Shown piece by piece: positions 1 through 8,920 of a stretch of DNA of 64,000 nucleotides. This DNA is from Saussurea involucrata (Eukaryota; Streptophyta; Magnoliopsida; Asterales; Asteraceae). Within the stretch, counting starts at the first letter, position 1. Every line of letters begins with the position of its first letter. The stretch lies in the NCBI GenBank assembly GCA_033807775.1, contig CM066321.1:251274422-251338421 (forward strand), written 5' to 3'. The translations under genes were made by a program, and so were the position numbers. Under the pieces are notes generated by a model. That model had not been told where the DNA came from, ran no database searches, and worked only from the letters and a program-made list of their open reading frames with translations.

Positions 1-943
1 GAGCCACAGAAGTAGAAGAAGAAGGGTTGAGAAGAGTTAAGAGGGTAGAAAGACGTACCTCATTTTCAACGGGTTTGAAGTCGATTACCTTAGGGCCAAT
101 CTGAGAGAGTTTCAGATCGCCCTCTTGCGGGTAGCTGTCCTTCAGGCCATATTGAAAGATAGCGCTGATGAATCGGGGGTAAGGAACCCATGCAGGCCTG
201 TCAGCGGCAGAGTCTACTCTTTGCAGCAAGTCATCATAGATGAGAGATGCCCAGTCAATGTATAGACCTTTCAGCAGAGCGTATCCCATAGCTTGCTGAG
301 GTTGAGCGGCTTGATCAGAAGAGCCGGTCTTGACAGTCATGCAGCTGATAAGGTGAGCGAAGATGAAGTTCATCTCGCTGGGCATTTTCGATTTCTTCAG
401 CAGTGTTAGCTTCTTCTCAGGCTTCTTGTCTCTGCCCATTTCCCATACATAGCCCATTGCATCAAAAAATGCAATAAGAGCTTCTTTGTCAGCGAGCTTC
501 TTATGGTCAGGGAAAGGAACAAAAGGTTTTTTCTTTGTAGCGATGGGAAAGTTCAGAGCTTTGCGAATGATGGCAGGTGTGATCTTTATCGTGCCATATT
601 CAGTATCGCAGAGGATACAATCAACTGTTTTGGAGGGATCTTTGGCGGATGGTAGCTGAGAGTGTCTGGTAGAGTACCAGAACTGAGATAGTAGCAGCTG
701 ACTTGCAGGGGGTGAAATGGTCAGGGCTGTTGAAATGCAGCAATTCTTCAGGAAATTCACAGCATCTGTCAGATGTGTGACTTGCTTTCGAGGAGGAAAC
801 TCGAGAAGCGCAGAAAGGTTGTTTATCTTAGTCCAGTCTAGTTGATCCAGAGTGAACTTAACCTGAGGAGCCTTGATGATTTCCACTTCCTCATAGTCAG
901 TAGAGATGTTCTCAGCGGTAGTAGGAACGTTAGACGTTGCCAT
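1..943 (-). CDS. Env-like / extra 3' ORF of the Sirevirus element (partial)
   Basis: An open frame runs from an ATG at 943-941 to the left edge without a stop, about 314 codons. It starts MATSNVPTT and contains KQVTHLTDAVNFLKNCC, FWYSTRHSQLPSAKDP and EMNFIFAHLISCMTVKTGSS. The plus copy at 18481-19155 encodes a clearly homologous protein. Its place downstream of pol matches the env-like ORF of Sireviruses; plant databases often label such proteins putative plant transposon protein. I see no signal peptide or membrane segment in this N-terminal part, so envelope function is not shown. The ATG lies 3 nt after a splice-acceptor-like CAG, and an internal promoter lies upstream. The frame is intact as far as seen, unlike its plus-strand sister. 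Confidence 0.8.
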   Translation of the reverse strand, partial: MATSNVPTTAENISTDYEEVEIIKAPQVKFTLDQLDWTKINNLSALLEFPPRKQVTHLTDAVNFLKNCCISTALTISPPASQLLLSQFWYSTRHSQLPSAKDPSKTVDCILCDTEYGTIKITPAIIRKALNFPIATKKKPFVPFPDHKKLADKEALIAFFDAMGYVWEMGRDKKPEKKLTLLKKSKMPSEMNFIFAHLISCMTVKTGSSDQAAQPQQAMGYALLKGLYIDWASLIYDDLLQRVDSAADRPAWVPYPRFISAIFQYGLKDSYPQEGDLKLSQIGPKVIDFKPVENEVRLSTLLTLLNPSSSTSVA

Positions 944-946
944 TTC

Positions 947-1334
947 CTGTATTATCAGTTCAACCAAAGATTAACAAATAAGAATAATCTTAATGTGGAA
1001 AGATTTTCCATTAAAATGGTTCGAATTTTGTCCATTTCATTCAGACAAAATGTCTTAATGAAGATTAGGGTTTTTCTTGATTTTTGAAACGAAATGTAAA
1101 ACCCATTTTCTTGTTTTCCAGTTTTCTATGAAGAAATAGATTCTGGAAACGAATGAAGAACAAGTTTAAGATTTTGCATTTAAACTTGAAGAACAACCAT
1201 GAAATGGTTGTGTTCATAAAACCACGAAAGAAAATGATTTCATTTTACGAAGTTATTTTGTTTGATCTTGTTAAAACAATGAGAAGATCGGAAACAAGTT
1301 ATACGCATTCGGTAATAAATAAGAACATATTAAC
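947..1334 (-). other. Putative leader intron of the env-like ORF
   Basis: On the minus strand a donor-like AAG|GTTAATAT at 1337-1327 and an acceptor-like ATACAG|GAAATGGC ending at 947 bracket 388 nt of AT-rich DNA. The plus copy has the same donor (18081-18090) and an acceptor CACAG|AAATGGC (intron 18084-18478, 395 nt). Conservation of both borders in two diverged copies supports a real 5' UTR intron, but splicing is inferred. Confidence 0.55.
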
Positions 1335-1458
1335 CTTGATGTTTGATGAAGAAGATGATGAACAGTTCTTGAAGTTTTTGAAATCACATATGCAACAGTG
1401 AATTCTTTCTTGCGGAGGAAGATTGATCGCGTAAAAGAAAAATATAAACAAAGAATTT

Positions 1459-1530
1459 GTTTATATAGAGATTTTAGAAAGAGAAAATCTTGAGCGGGAA
1501 AAGATTTTCATCATGACACGGACACGTGTT
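1459..1530 (-). promoter_or_regulatory. Putative internal promoter (TATA box + G-box) before the env-like ORF
   Basis: On the minus strand CTATATAAAC (1468-1459) lies about 60 bp downstream of a CACGTG G-box within AACACGTGTCCGTGTC (1523-1528). The plus copy keeps both at the same spacing (G-box 17896-17901, TATA 17957-17966). It lies between pol and the env-like ORF, so it could drive a separate subgenomic transcript. CACGTG is the core of plant G-boxes bound by bZIP and bHLH factors. Confidence 0.6.
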
Positions 1531-1925
1531 TGCATTTGATTGGAAGTTTGAACGAGACGTGCAAACGTGTGTCAGGAAAAGAAAACGTGCCGGGGTTTTA
1601 TCCGTTGCAATTACGTCACAACTGTCCTTTCATATTCTTGGTTGTCTCTGAGGTTTTTAAAAAAAACTCAGGGATACTTTTGAAAACATGAAGCACTGAA
1701 TGAAAATATTCAGTGAAGGTTTTAAGAAATTTCAAAATATCGCTGTTAAGGAAGAGATATTCAGCGATGCATTTTGTTTTGAAATCTTGCATTTTCATGC
1801 GATTTTCAGAGAGAGTAAACATACCTTGATATCAGTGAATCAAGTTTATTCAGAGAGAAGATGATAGAATGGGTTATACAAGTTGATTTTATCCTATCGC
1901 TGATCAATGTGAACCGCTGAAGATT

Positions 1926-4900
1926 TTATCCTTCAAAGTTCAGCATTCCAAGCTCGCTGATGAGAAAGTTGAATCTTGTCTCATCAAGAGGTTTGGTAAA
2001 TAAGTCAGCTAACTGATAATCAATTGGGATAAAATGAAGTTCTATATCACCATTCATCACATGATCTCTGATAAAATGATATCTGATTTCTATATGTTTG
2101 GTCTTTGAATGTAGTACTGGATTGTTTGCTATAGCGATGGCACTTGTGCTGTCGCAATAGATTGGAATTTTGGAGAGCTGAAGATCATAGTCTAGTAGCT
2201 GATTTCTCATCCACAAGACTTGAGAACAACAGCTTCCAGCAGCTACATATTCAGCTTCAGCTGTGGAAGTGGACACTGAATTTTGCTTTTTACTTGTCCA
2301 ACTTACCAGCTTTCCACCCAGGAGCTGACATCCTCCTGTGGTGCTTTTCCTATCCATTTTGCAACCTGCAAAATCACTATCTGAATAGGCGGTTAGATCG
2401 AATCCTGAATCTTTGGGATACCAAAGACCTAGATTCGTTGTACCCTTAAGATATCGAAAGATTCGCTTTATAGCTTTCATATGAGATATCTTAGGTTCAG
2501 CTTGATATCGTGCACATAAGCATGTTGCAAACATAATATCGGGTCGGCTAGTTGTAAGATACAATAGAGAGCCGATCATCCCACGGTACAGCGTGACATT
2601 GACAGGAACACCCTTAGTGTCCTTATCAAGTGTCAGCGGTGGTGCCATAGGGGTTTTCATAGCTGAACTTTCAGTTAAGTCGAATTTCTTCAGCATATCT
2701 TTAACATACTTTCCCTGATTAATAAAAGTTTCCTTTTCAGTTTGCTTTATCTGAAGACCAAGGAAATATGTTAGTTCACCCATCATGCTCATTTTGTACT
2801 CATCTTTCATTCTATCAGCGAAACGAGTACAAAGCTCAGGGTTAGTAGACCCAAATATAATGTCATCAACATATATTTGAACTAGAATGATATGACCTTT
2901 CACTTTTCTAAAAAATAGAGTTTTGTCAATCTTACCTCGCTCAAATTTTTCAATATGGAGATAAGTAGAAAGAGTATCATATACCATGCACGTGGAGCTT
3001 GCTTCAAGCCATAAAGTGCCTTATCCAGTTTATAAACATAACCTGGACGCTTAGAATCTGAGAATCCTGGAGGTTGTTCCACATACACTTCTTCATTCAG
3101 CTTTCCATTTAGAAATGCTGACTTAACATCCATCTGATGTACTTTGAAGTTTTTGTGTACAGCATATGCTAAGAATAGACGAATAGATTCAAGTCTTGCT
3201 ACTGGAGCAAATGTTTCGTCATAATCTATACCTTCCTCTTGTTTGTATCCCTGAGCAACAAGTCGAGATTTGTTGCGGGTTACAGTACCATGTTCGCCCA
3301 ACTTGTTTCGATAGACCCATTTAGTGCCTATTACTGTTTTATCAGTTGGTCTCTGAACAAGTTTCCAAACTTTGTTTCTTTCGAATTCAGTCAGCTCTTC
3401 TTGCATGGCGCTGACCCAGTTTGGATCTTTGAGGGCATCATCTACTTTCTTTGGTTCAGTTAGTGAAATACAATTTACAAATAAACAAATATTACATGCA
3501 CTTCGTCGAGTCTGAATACCAGCGTTTGGATCACCAAGAATTTGATCAATTGGGTGATTTATAGTCCATCGCTGAGCCGGAGCATGAGACGCTGACTCAA
3601 CTTGAACTGGAGGAGCTGAAGATGAAGCTTCAGCGACGTCAGGAGTATCAGCCAAGAGAGGAATGGATGCAGTTGTCATTATATTCACTGATTGCTGAGA
3701 AGTAGATGGAATGTTTGAGACATTTGGATCAACTGCAGGTATAGTGTTTATAGGAACAACTGAGACCCAAGAAGTTTCAGCTTCATTGTTCTGCATATTT
3801 GGAATGATAGGACTATCATCTTCTACTAGATGAGAATGAGTAGTGGGAATAACTTCTGAATCACCAAGATGAGGAAACATCCATTGATTCAGTTCTTCAG
3901 TATCAGCGGACGGTTTAGAGTTCGCTGAACGGGTTTCGTCAAACGTGACGTGAATAGTTTCTTCTACAGTTTGTCTTCTACGATTGAAGACTCTGAAGGC
4001 TTTGGAAACTGAGGAGTATCCAAGAAAGATTCCATCATCAGCCTTAGGATCAAACTTTCCAAGGGCGTCTCTGTTGTTCAGTATGAAACACTGACATCCA
4101 AAGATGTGAAGAAAGCTGATTGAAGGCTTTCTCCCATGAAAAAGTTCATAGGCTGTTTTATTGAATCTTTTGACTATCAGCGACCTGCTTTGCGTAAAAC
4201 AAGCAGTGTTGACAGCTTCTGCCCAAATCTGAGTAGGCAGGTGAGAATCGCTGAGCATTGAACGTGCAGCTTCAATAATTGTTCTATTTCTTCTTTCAGC
4301 GACTCCATTGTGTTGCGGTGTTCTCACTGAAGAAAAGTTGTGAGAAATACCCTTACTCTCAAAAAAGGAATCAAGAGAACTGTTTTTGAATTCAGTCCCA
4401 TGATCACTCCTTATTGAGCGAACGGTCAAATTGTTCAGGGTTTCCATCTTCCGAACAAAGGTGATGAGTTCTTCAGGGGTGTTACTCTTAGAACGGAGAA
4501 ACATAACCCATGTATAACGAGAGAATTCATCAACTATGACCAGCGTATATTTCTTTCCAGCAATGGATTGTTTGTTAACAGGGCCAAACAAATCCATATG
4601 GAGTAGTTGTAGAGGAGATGACACTGAGGAGACTTGCTTTGACTTAAAGCTTGCTTTGGTCTGCTTCCCTTTTTCACACGCTGAACATAAAGACTCTTTG
4701 GCGTATGAGTGTTGAGGTAGACCAGTGACTAACTCTTTTGAAGAAAGAGTATTCAGTGTCTTGAAATTTAGATGAGATAGCCTCTTATGCCATAGCCAGT
4801 TGACATCAGATGAGGCTTTTGAGAAGAAACAAGAGTTCTCAGTGGTTGTTGAGTCCATGTTTATTACATAAACATTTTCCAAACGATAACCGCTGAGAGC

Positions 4901-5203
4901 TATCTTCTTCTTTTTGTCAGTGACAAAGAAGGATTCCTTAGTAAAGATTACTTTGTTATCCATGTCGCAAAGCTGACTGATGCTTAGAAGATTATGCTTC
5001 AACCCTTCAACATATGCGACTCTTCTGAAGGAGGTTGTACCATTTGAAAGTACACCATACCCTCGGGTATGTCCTTTTCCATTTCCACCGAAAGTCACAG
5101 AGGGACCCTTCTCTTCCTTGTATTCAGCGAGCAGGCTTTTCTTTCCAGTCATGTGTCTAGAGCATCCGCTATCGAGATACCAGATACCCTTCTTAACCTG
5201 CAA
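1926..5203 (-). pseudogene. pol: Sirevirus pol (PR-INT-RT-RH), one frameshift in RT
   Basis: Encodes the aspartic protease (YLDSGCSRHMTG near residue 10), integrase (zinc motif around WLWHKRLSHLNF; core residues in HMDLFGP, RSDHGTEF and GVAERRNRT), reverse transcriptase (first Asp in MDVKSAFLNG, catalytic pair in YVDDIIFGS) and RNase H (YSDSDFAGC, STAEAEYVA). Two open segments, 5203-2900 and 2987-1926, join at about 2980: an extra AT after TGGTAT (compare TGGTATGACAC in the plus copy) shifts the frame between the first RT aspartate and the YVDD box. The protein ends at a TAA at 1928-1926. Pol is in the same frame as gag, separated by one TAA at 5218-5216. Apart from the 2-nt insertion it looks complete. 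Confidence 0.92.
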
Positions 5204-5215
5204 TACGAAGGAAGA

Positions 5216-7633
5216 TTAGTTTTTCTTGGGTACCCACTTTACCATGTATACACATTTGTCAGTGGAAGTAGTTGGAATGGAAGATTCAGCAGTCTTCGCA
5301 GCATTTGAAGATTCAGCTTTGTCTTTCTTCACTTTGGTTAATTTCTTAACTTCAGTGGTAGGATTCACCTTGACCTGATTTGCACCAAGGTTGGTCTTCT
5401 TTGCCTTGGGGGCAATCTTCACCTTAGCTATCTTTTCAGCTTTGGTGGCTGTGGGGCACTTACTAGCAATATGATCAGTGAGTCCACAATGATAACATTT
5501 CCTATAGCTGAACGTAGTTCTAGGACCATTTGAATGCTGAGCTTTTAATTTAGAATTAGAAGTTCCAACACCATGTAAACTATTGGCTTTAGAAATGGGA
5601 CGAACATTCAGTTCTTCAGATTTCTTACCAAGAATATCCACTCTGAGTCTAGGAGTAGATCGCTGAATAGATCCAGAGATCTGTTTCCTTGATCCAGAGG
5701 GATGAGTCGTTGAGGCTTTAGAAGCATTCAGCTTTGGTACTAAGGTACCCTTCTGAGGATTTTGGTAAATAACAATTCCTTTACCTTTGTCTTTAGAGAC
5801 AGAGGTAGGTTTTGAATAAACCATTTTCTCCTTGCCTTTTGAGGAGGTAGGAGTTTCCTCAGGGATTGGTGTAATGGACGAGGAGCACTGAGAAGATGAA
5901 GTATCAGCTACTGAGGATACGAACGTTCCAAATTTAAGCATTGAACGCTCAGTGGTTGGTTTTGGAGTTTCATATTTGTAACCCAAACCACGTTTATCAC
6001 TCAGGGGAATCTGAGACTTTATTATCTCAGTGATCTTTGTTGAAGAATTACACCATCCTTCAACTATAACTTTTTCAGCCTTTAATGCAGCGATAGCTTC
6101 TGCTCGTTCGATTTTGACTAGCTGATTTAAATATACTTGATCTTTAAAATCTTCTTCAATTTTAGAAAACTTTTCTATTTGAAGGTGGCAGTTTTTAAGC
6201 TTTTCAGCGAGATCAAGATTTTGGTTTTCAACCACAGTTTTGCCGTTCATGGCTTCGTATAAACTTCTAGTCAAGAGATCGATCTTACGGAGACTATCAG
6301 CTTCATCAATATTTGCAATATTGGTAAAGAAAGAAGGTGATACCTGAATAGCAGATGTTGAAGTGGAGGGAATGTCTGAACTTTCTTCCTCTTCTTCAAT
6401 CTTGGCCATAAGACATAGATTTGCTTCATCATCTTCAGAGTCAGATGATGATGCTTCTTCATCAGAAGCAGCCCAATCATAGTCAGCCATCAAGCCTTTA
6501 TTCTTCTTCTTAAAGCTTTTCAGCTTTGCATATTTTTCTTTCAGCTTTGAATATTTGTCATCTTTATTCCTTGGAACAAAGGGTTTCTTTGTAAAAGCTG
6601 AGGGTCTAGAAACTTTCTTAGACCTGCACTCGTTAGCGAAATGTCCTGTTTTTTCGCAGTTAAAACAAGTAGCAGTAGCCTTATCAACAAAAGCTGATGA
6701 TCTAGGCTTGTCAGTTATGGAAAGAGGTTTGTTCTTTCTAAACATTTTCTTTTTGGCAAATCTCCTGAACTTCTTAGTTAGGAGAGCCAAAGATTCATCA
6801 TTATCTGAATAATCAGAATCTGATGACCTTTCAGAGTTACTTTCTAACTCAGTGATAGTGACCGAGGGTCGCTGAGTAGAAGGTTCCTCTGAGATTAAAG
6901 CAACAATGGTGCTTTTGGAATCTTTTACAAGATTCTTCTTAAGATGGCTCGATTGCTCATGATTCAGCAACGTGCCATATAAGGTTGAAAGGGTCATTGA
7001 TTTTAGATCCTTTGATAGCTTGAGACACATAGCATAATTGTCCCAGCTTTCAGGTAAACATTCTAGAAACTTTGTCAATACTTCAAAGTTAGAATATTCC
7101 TTACCAACAGTTTTCAGATCTATAATTAAACAATTAAAACGTTGGTGAACTTCAGAGAGAGATTCATTCTTACCAGAAATGAAGCTTTCGTATTGTCTTA
7201 CCAGGTTGATCTTTCTTGAATCCTGGACTTTAGACGTTCCTTCATACTGAACACATATAGTGTCCCACATGGCTTTTGATGTTTTCAGATTCATGACGGA
7301 ATGGTAGACTTCGTCAGGAAGAGCCATGGATAGTATGGATCTGGCTTTTGTATCTATAGCCACTTTCTTCTTATCTTCGTCAGTCCATTGAAAGATTTCC
7401 TTACGTACCAGCCTTTCTGGAATAGCAGGTCTATTCTCAGCGGCTGGAACAGCAGCATCAATTCTTACAGGGATGAATGGACCATTTTCTAGATAGTAAG
7501 GCATAGTAGGGTCTACACCTTCTAAGAAGAGTGTCATCCTATTTTTCCATAAGTTGAAGTTATCTTTGGAAAATCTAGGGGGTTTAGCAAGAGAACCATT
7601 GTCTATATAATTTATGTTTGTGTTGGTGGCCAT
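5216..7633 (-). CDS. gag: Sirevirus Gag polyprotein
   Basis: An intact 805-residue frame, long for a Copia Gag but usual for Sireviruses. The N-terminus (PPRFSKDNFNLWKNRM, then MWDTICVQYEGT, residues 1-250) is the Copia-type Gag/UBN2 capsid region. A CCHC zinc knuckle (CFNCEKTGHFANEC, residues about 323-336) is followed by a lysine-rich and acidic region, a coiled-coil-prone stretch (about 440-520) and a second knuckle (CYHCGLTDHIASKC, about 710-725). The end is WVPKKN followed by TAA. It would form the virus-like particle that packages the RNA. The stop is followed within 20 nt by pyrimidines and GCAG|GT, then pol in the same frame. Stop readthrough is known for soybean SIRE1; splicing is the alternative. 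Confidence 0.92.
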   Translation of the reverse strand: MATNTNINYIDNGSLAKPPRFSKDNFNLWKNRMTLFLEGVDPTMPYYLENGPFIPVRIDAAVPAAENRPAIPERLVRKEIFQWTDEDKKKVAIDTKARSILSMALPDEVYHSVMNLKTSKAMWDTICVQYEGTSKVQDSRKINLVRQYESFISGKNESLSEVHQRFNCLIIDLKTVGKEYSNFEVLTKFLECLPESWDNYAMCLKLSKDLKSMTLSTLYGTLLNHEQSSHLKKNLVKDSKSTIVALISEEPSTQRPSVTITELESNSERSSDSDYSDNDESLALLTKKFRRFAKKKMFRKNKPLSITDKPRSSAFVDKATATCFNCEKTGHFANECRSKKVSRPSAFTKKPFVPRNKDDKYSKLKEKYAKLKSFKKKNKGLMADYDWAASDEEASSSDSEDDEANLCLMAKIEEEEESSDIPSTSTSAIQVSPSFFTNIANIDEADSLRKIDLLTRSLYEAMNGKTVVENQNLDLAEKLKNCHLQIEKFSKIEEDFKDQVYLNQLVKIERAEAIAALKAEKVIVEGWCNSSTKITEIIKSQIPLSDKRGLGYKYETPKPTTERSMLKFGTFVSSVADTSSSQCSSSITPIPEETPTSSKGKEKMVYSKPTSVSKDKGKGIVIYQNPQKGTLVPKLNASKASTTHPSGSRKQISGSIQRSTPRLRVDILGKKSEELNVRPISKANSLHGVGTSNSKLKAQHSNGPRTTFSYRKCYHCGLTDHIASKCPTATKAEKIAKVKIAPKAKKTNLGANQVKVNPTTEVKKLTKVKKDKAESSNAAKTAESSIPTTSTDKCVYMVKWVPKKN

Positions 7634-7698
7634 TTTCAGATAATAGCAAGGAAGAGAAATATCTTAGATTAGATCTTGTTTATGAGATTAAACAAATC

Positions 7699-7713
7699 CG
7701 CTCTGATACCACT
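7699..7713 (-). promoter_or_regulatory. Primer-binding site, minus Sirevirus
   Basis: On the minus strand TGGTATCAGAGC follows the LTR end by 2 nt. This matches the 3' end complement of initiator tRNA-Met, the usual plant Copia primer. The plus copy has the same site from 8840. Confidence 0.9.
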
Positions 7714-8678
7714 TGTTGGTCCCGAAGGCCTATACAAGTTTGTAGAAGGGGGGGTTGAATACAAACACACAGATTTTACTTTTCTAAATTGTTTAATGAT
7801 AAATCATTAACAATTTACAGCTTGTTGCGGAAACAAGATTAAGGATAAACCTAAATCTAAACAAGTTGGAACACTAAGGTTTCTTGCACTAATAGAGATA
7901 AGGAAATTACTAATAATAACCTATCTTGAGATAAGAGATTGAACTTGTCCAGAGTTAGCAAGTTACTTCAAATGAAGTGGGTTCATCTCTTTATATACTG
8001 CATGCATTTAATGCAAGTCAGTATATACTTTACACGTGTCATCAACTGGTTGGTTTCATGTCATTGACCTTGGTTGACAACCTTAGTAGCCGCATGGATG
8101 AACAGTGCAGTATCAGAGTGGTTGTACGATTTCAGACAGTCGGAGGTTCTTTTCTGACATTTCGTACGGAGTCGTGCAAGGGAGGTTAAGACAAAAGTAC
8201 TTTGTACAGAGGACTTCATGATCAGATTTCGTTGATTCAGCGATTATCATTTTCCATTCAGCGAATGATAAAGTTCAGCGATAGCTGAAGTCTTGTACTA
8301 GATACTTCACGTTGAGTGGAGAAATCTGAGTCTTCGCTGATCCGCATCAGTTCATTAGGAGACTTGTCACTGGTTCTTGAGCTTGATCTTCGACTTCAGC
8401 ATAGAACCTTTGTTGACGTGAAACTTGTCTTCAGGGATCATAAGTAAACAACTAACTTATCAGCGATCATCATAATGACTGAACAGACTCAGAGCATTAA
8501 TAATGAACAGTGTTCGCTGAATGTTTAATTTAAAAGAGCGAGAGTTCCTATCAGCGGTACTGTAAGATCTTAGTACTTATCAGCGATAGTGAAACTCTGA
8601 TACATATTGTTTACTTACAATTTTCACTAAGTATATAAGAGAGGGTAATTATCAAATCACTGAGGGTTTGGATCAACA
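7714..8678 (-). repeat. 5' LTR of the minus Sirevirus copy
   Basis: 965 bp. On the minus strand it starts TGTTGATCCAAACCC and ends CGGGACCAACA. It matches in reverse complement the 3' LTR of the plus copy (32174-33127). A TATA-like GTATATAAAG lies on the minus strand near 7990-8000. The right edge abuts the truncated plus-copy LTR without a gap. Confidence 0.92.
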
Positions 8679-8837
8679 GTGTTCTTAACTTGTTTAGATT
8701 AGGCTTAGTCCTTAATCTTATTCCGCAACAAGTTGTAAATTGTTTGATTATATCAATAAACAATTTAGAAAGTAAAAATCTGTGTGTTTGTATTCAACCC
8801 CCCTTCTACAAACTTGTATAACCCTTCAGGACCAACA
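8679..8837 (+). repeat. Truncated 5' LTR of the plus Sirevirus (last 159 bp)
   Basis: Starts GTGTTCTTAACTTG and ends CAGGACCAACA. It corresponds to 32968-33127 of the intact 3' LTR. The first 795 bp or so are missing here, and the minus copy starts at the break. A PBS (TGGTATCAGAGC) follows from 8840. Confidence 0.88.
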
Positions 8838-8920
8838 AGTGGTATCAGAGCGGATTTGTTTAATCTCATAAACAATATCTTATCTATACTAATCTTTTCT
8901 CTTCCTTGCTATTTCTTAAA

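Larger units (their letters stand above)
1..8678 (-). mobile_element. Sirevirus-like Ty1/Copia retrotransposon, minus copy (3' end off window)
   Basis: Read on the minus strand the order is LTR (8678-7714), primer-binding site, gag, pol (protease, integrase, reverse transcriptase, RNase H), then a promoter-like spacer and an env-like ORF that leaves the window. PR-INT-RT-RH order makes it Ty1/Copia. The large gag with two zinc knuckles, the extra ORF after pol and the RT sequence around YVDDIIFGS point to the SIRE/Maximus (Sirevirus) clade. It is the better preserved of two copies here, with one frameshift in pol. Its LTR ends exactly where a cut LTR of the plus copy begins (8679), which suggests it inserted into that LTR. 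Its other LTR should lie left of position 1. Confidence 0.93.

Noticed and set aside
1..943. A true viral envelope glycoprotein
   Set aside because: No signal peptide or membrane span is visible in the parts present. Env-like is used only for position in the Sirevirus layout.
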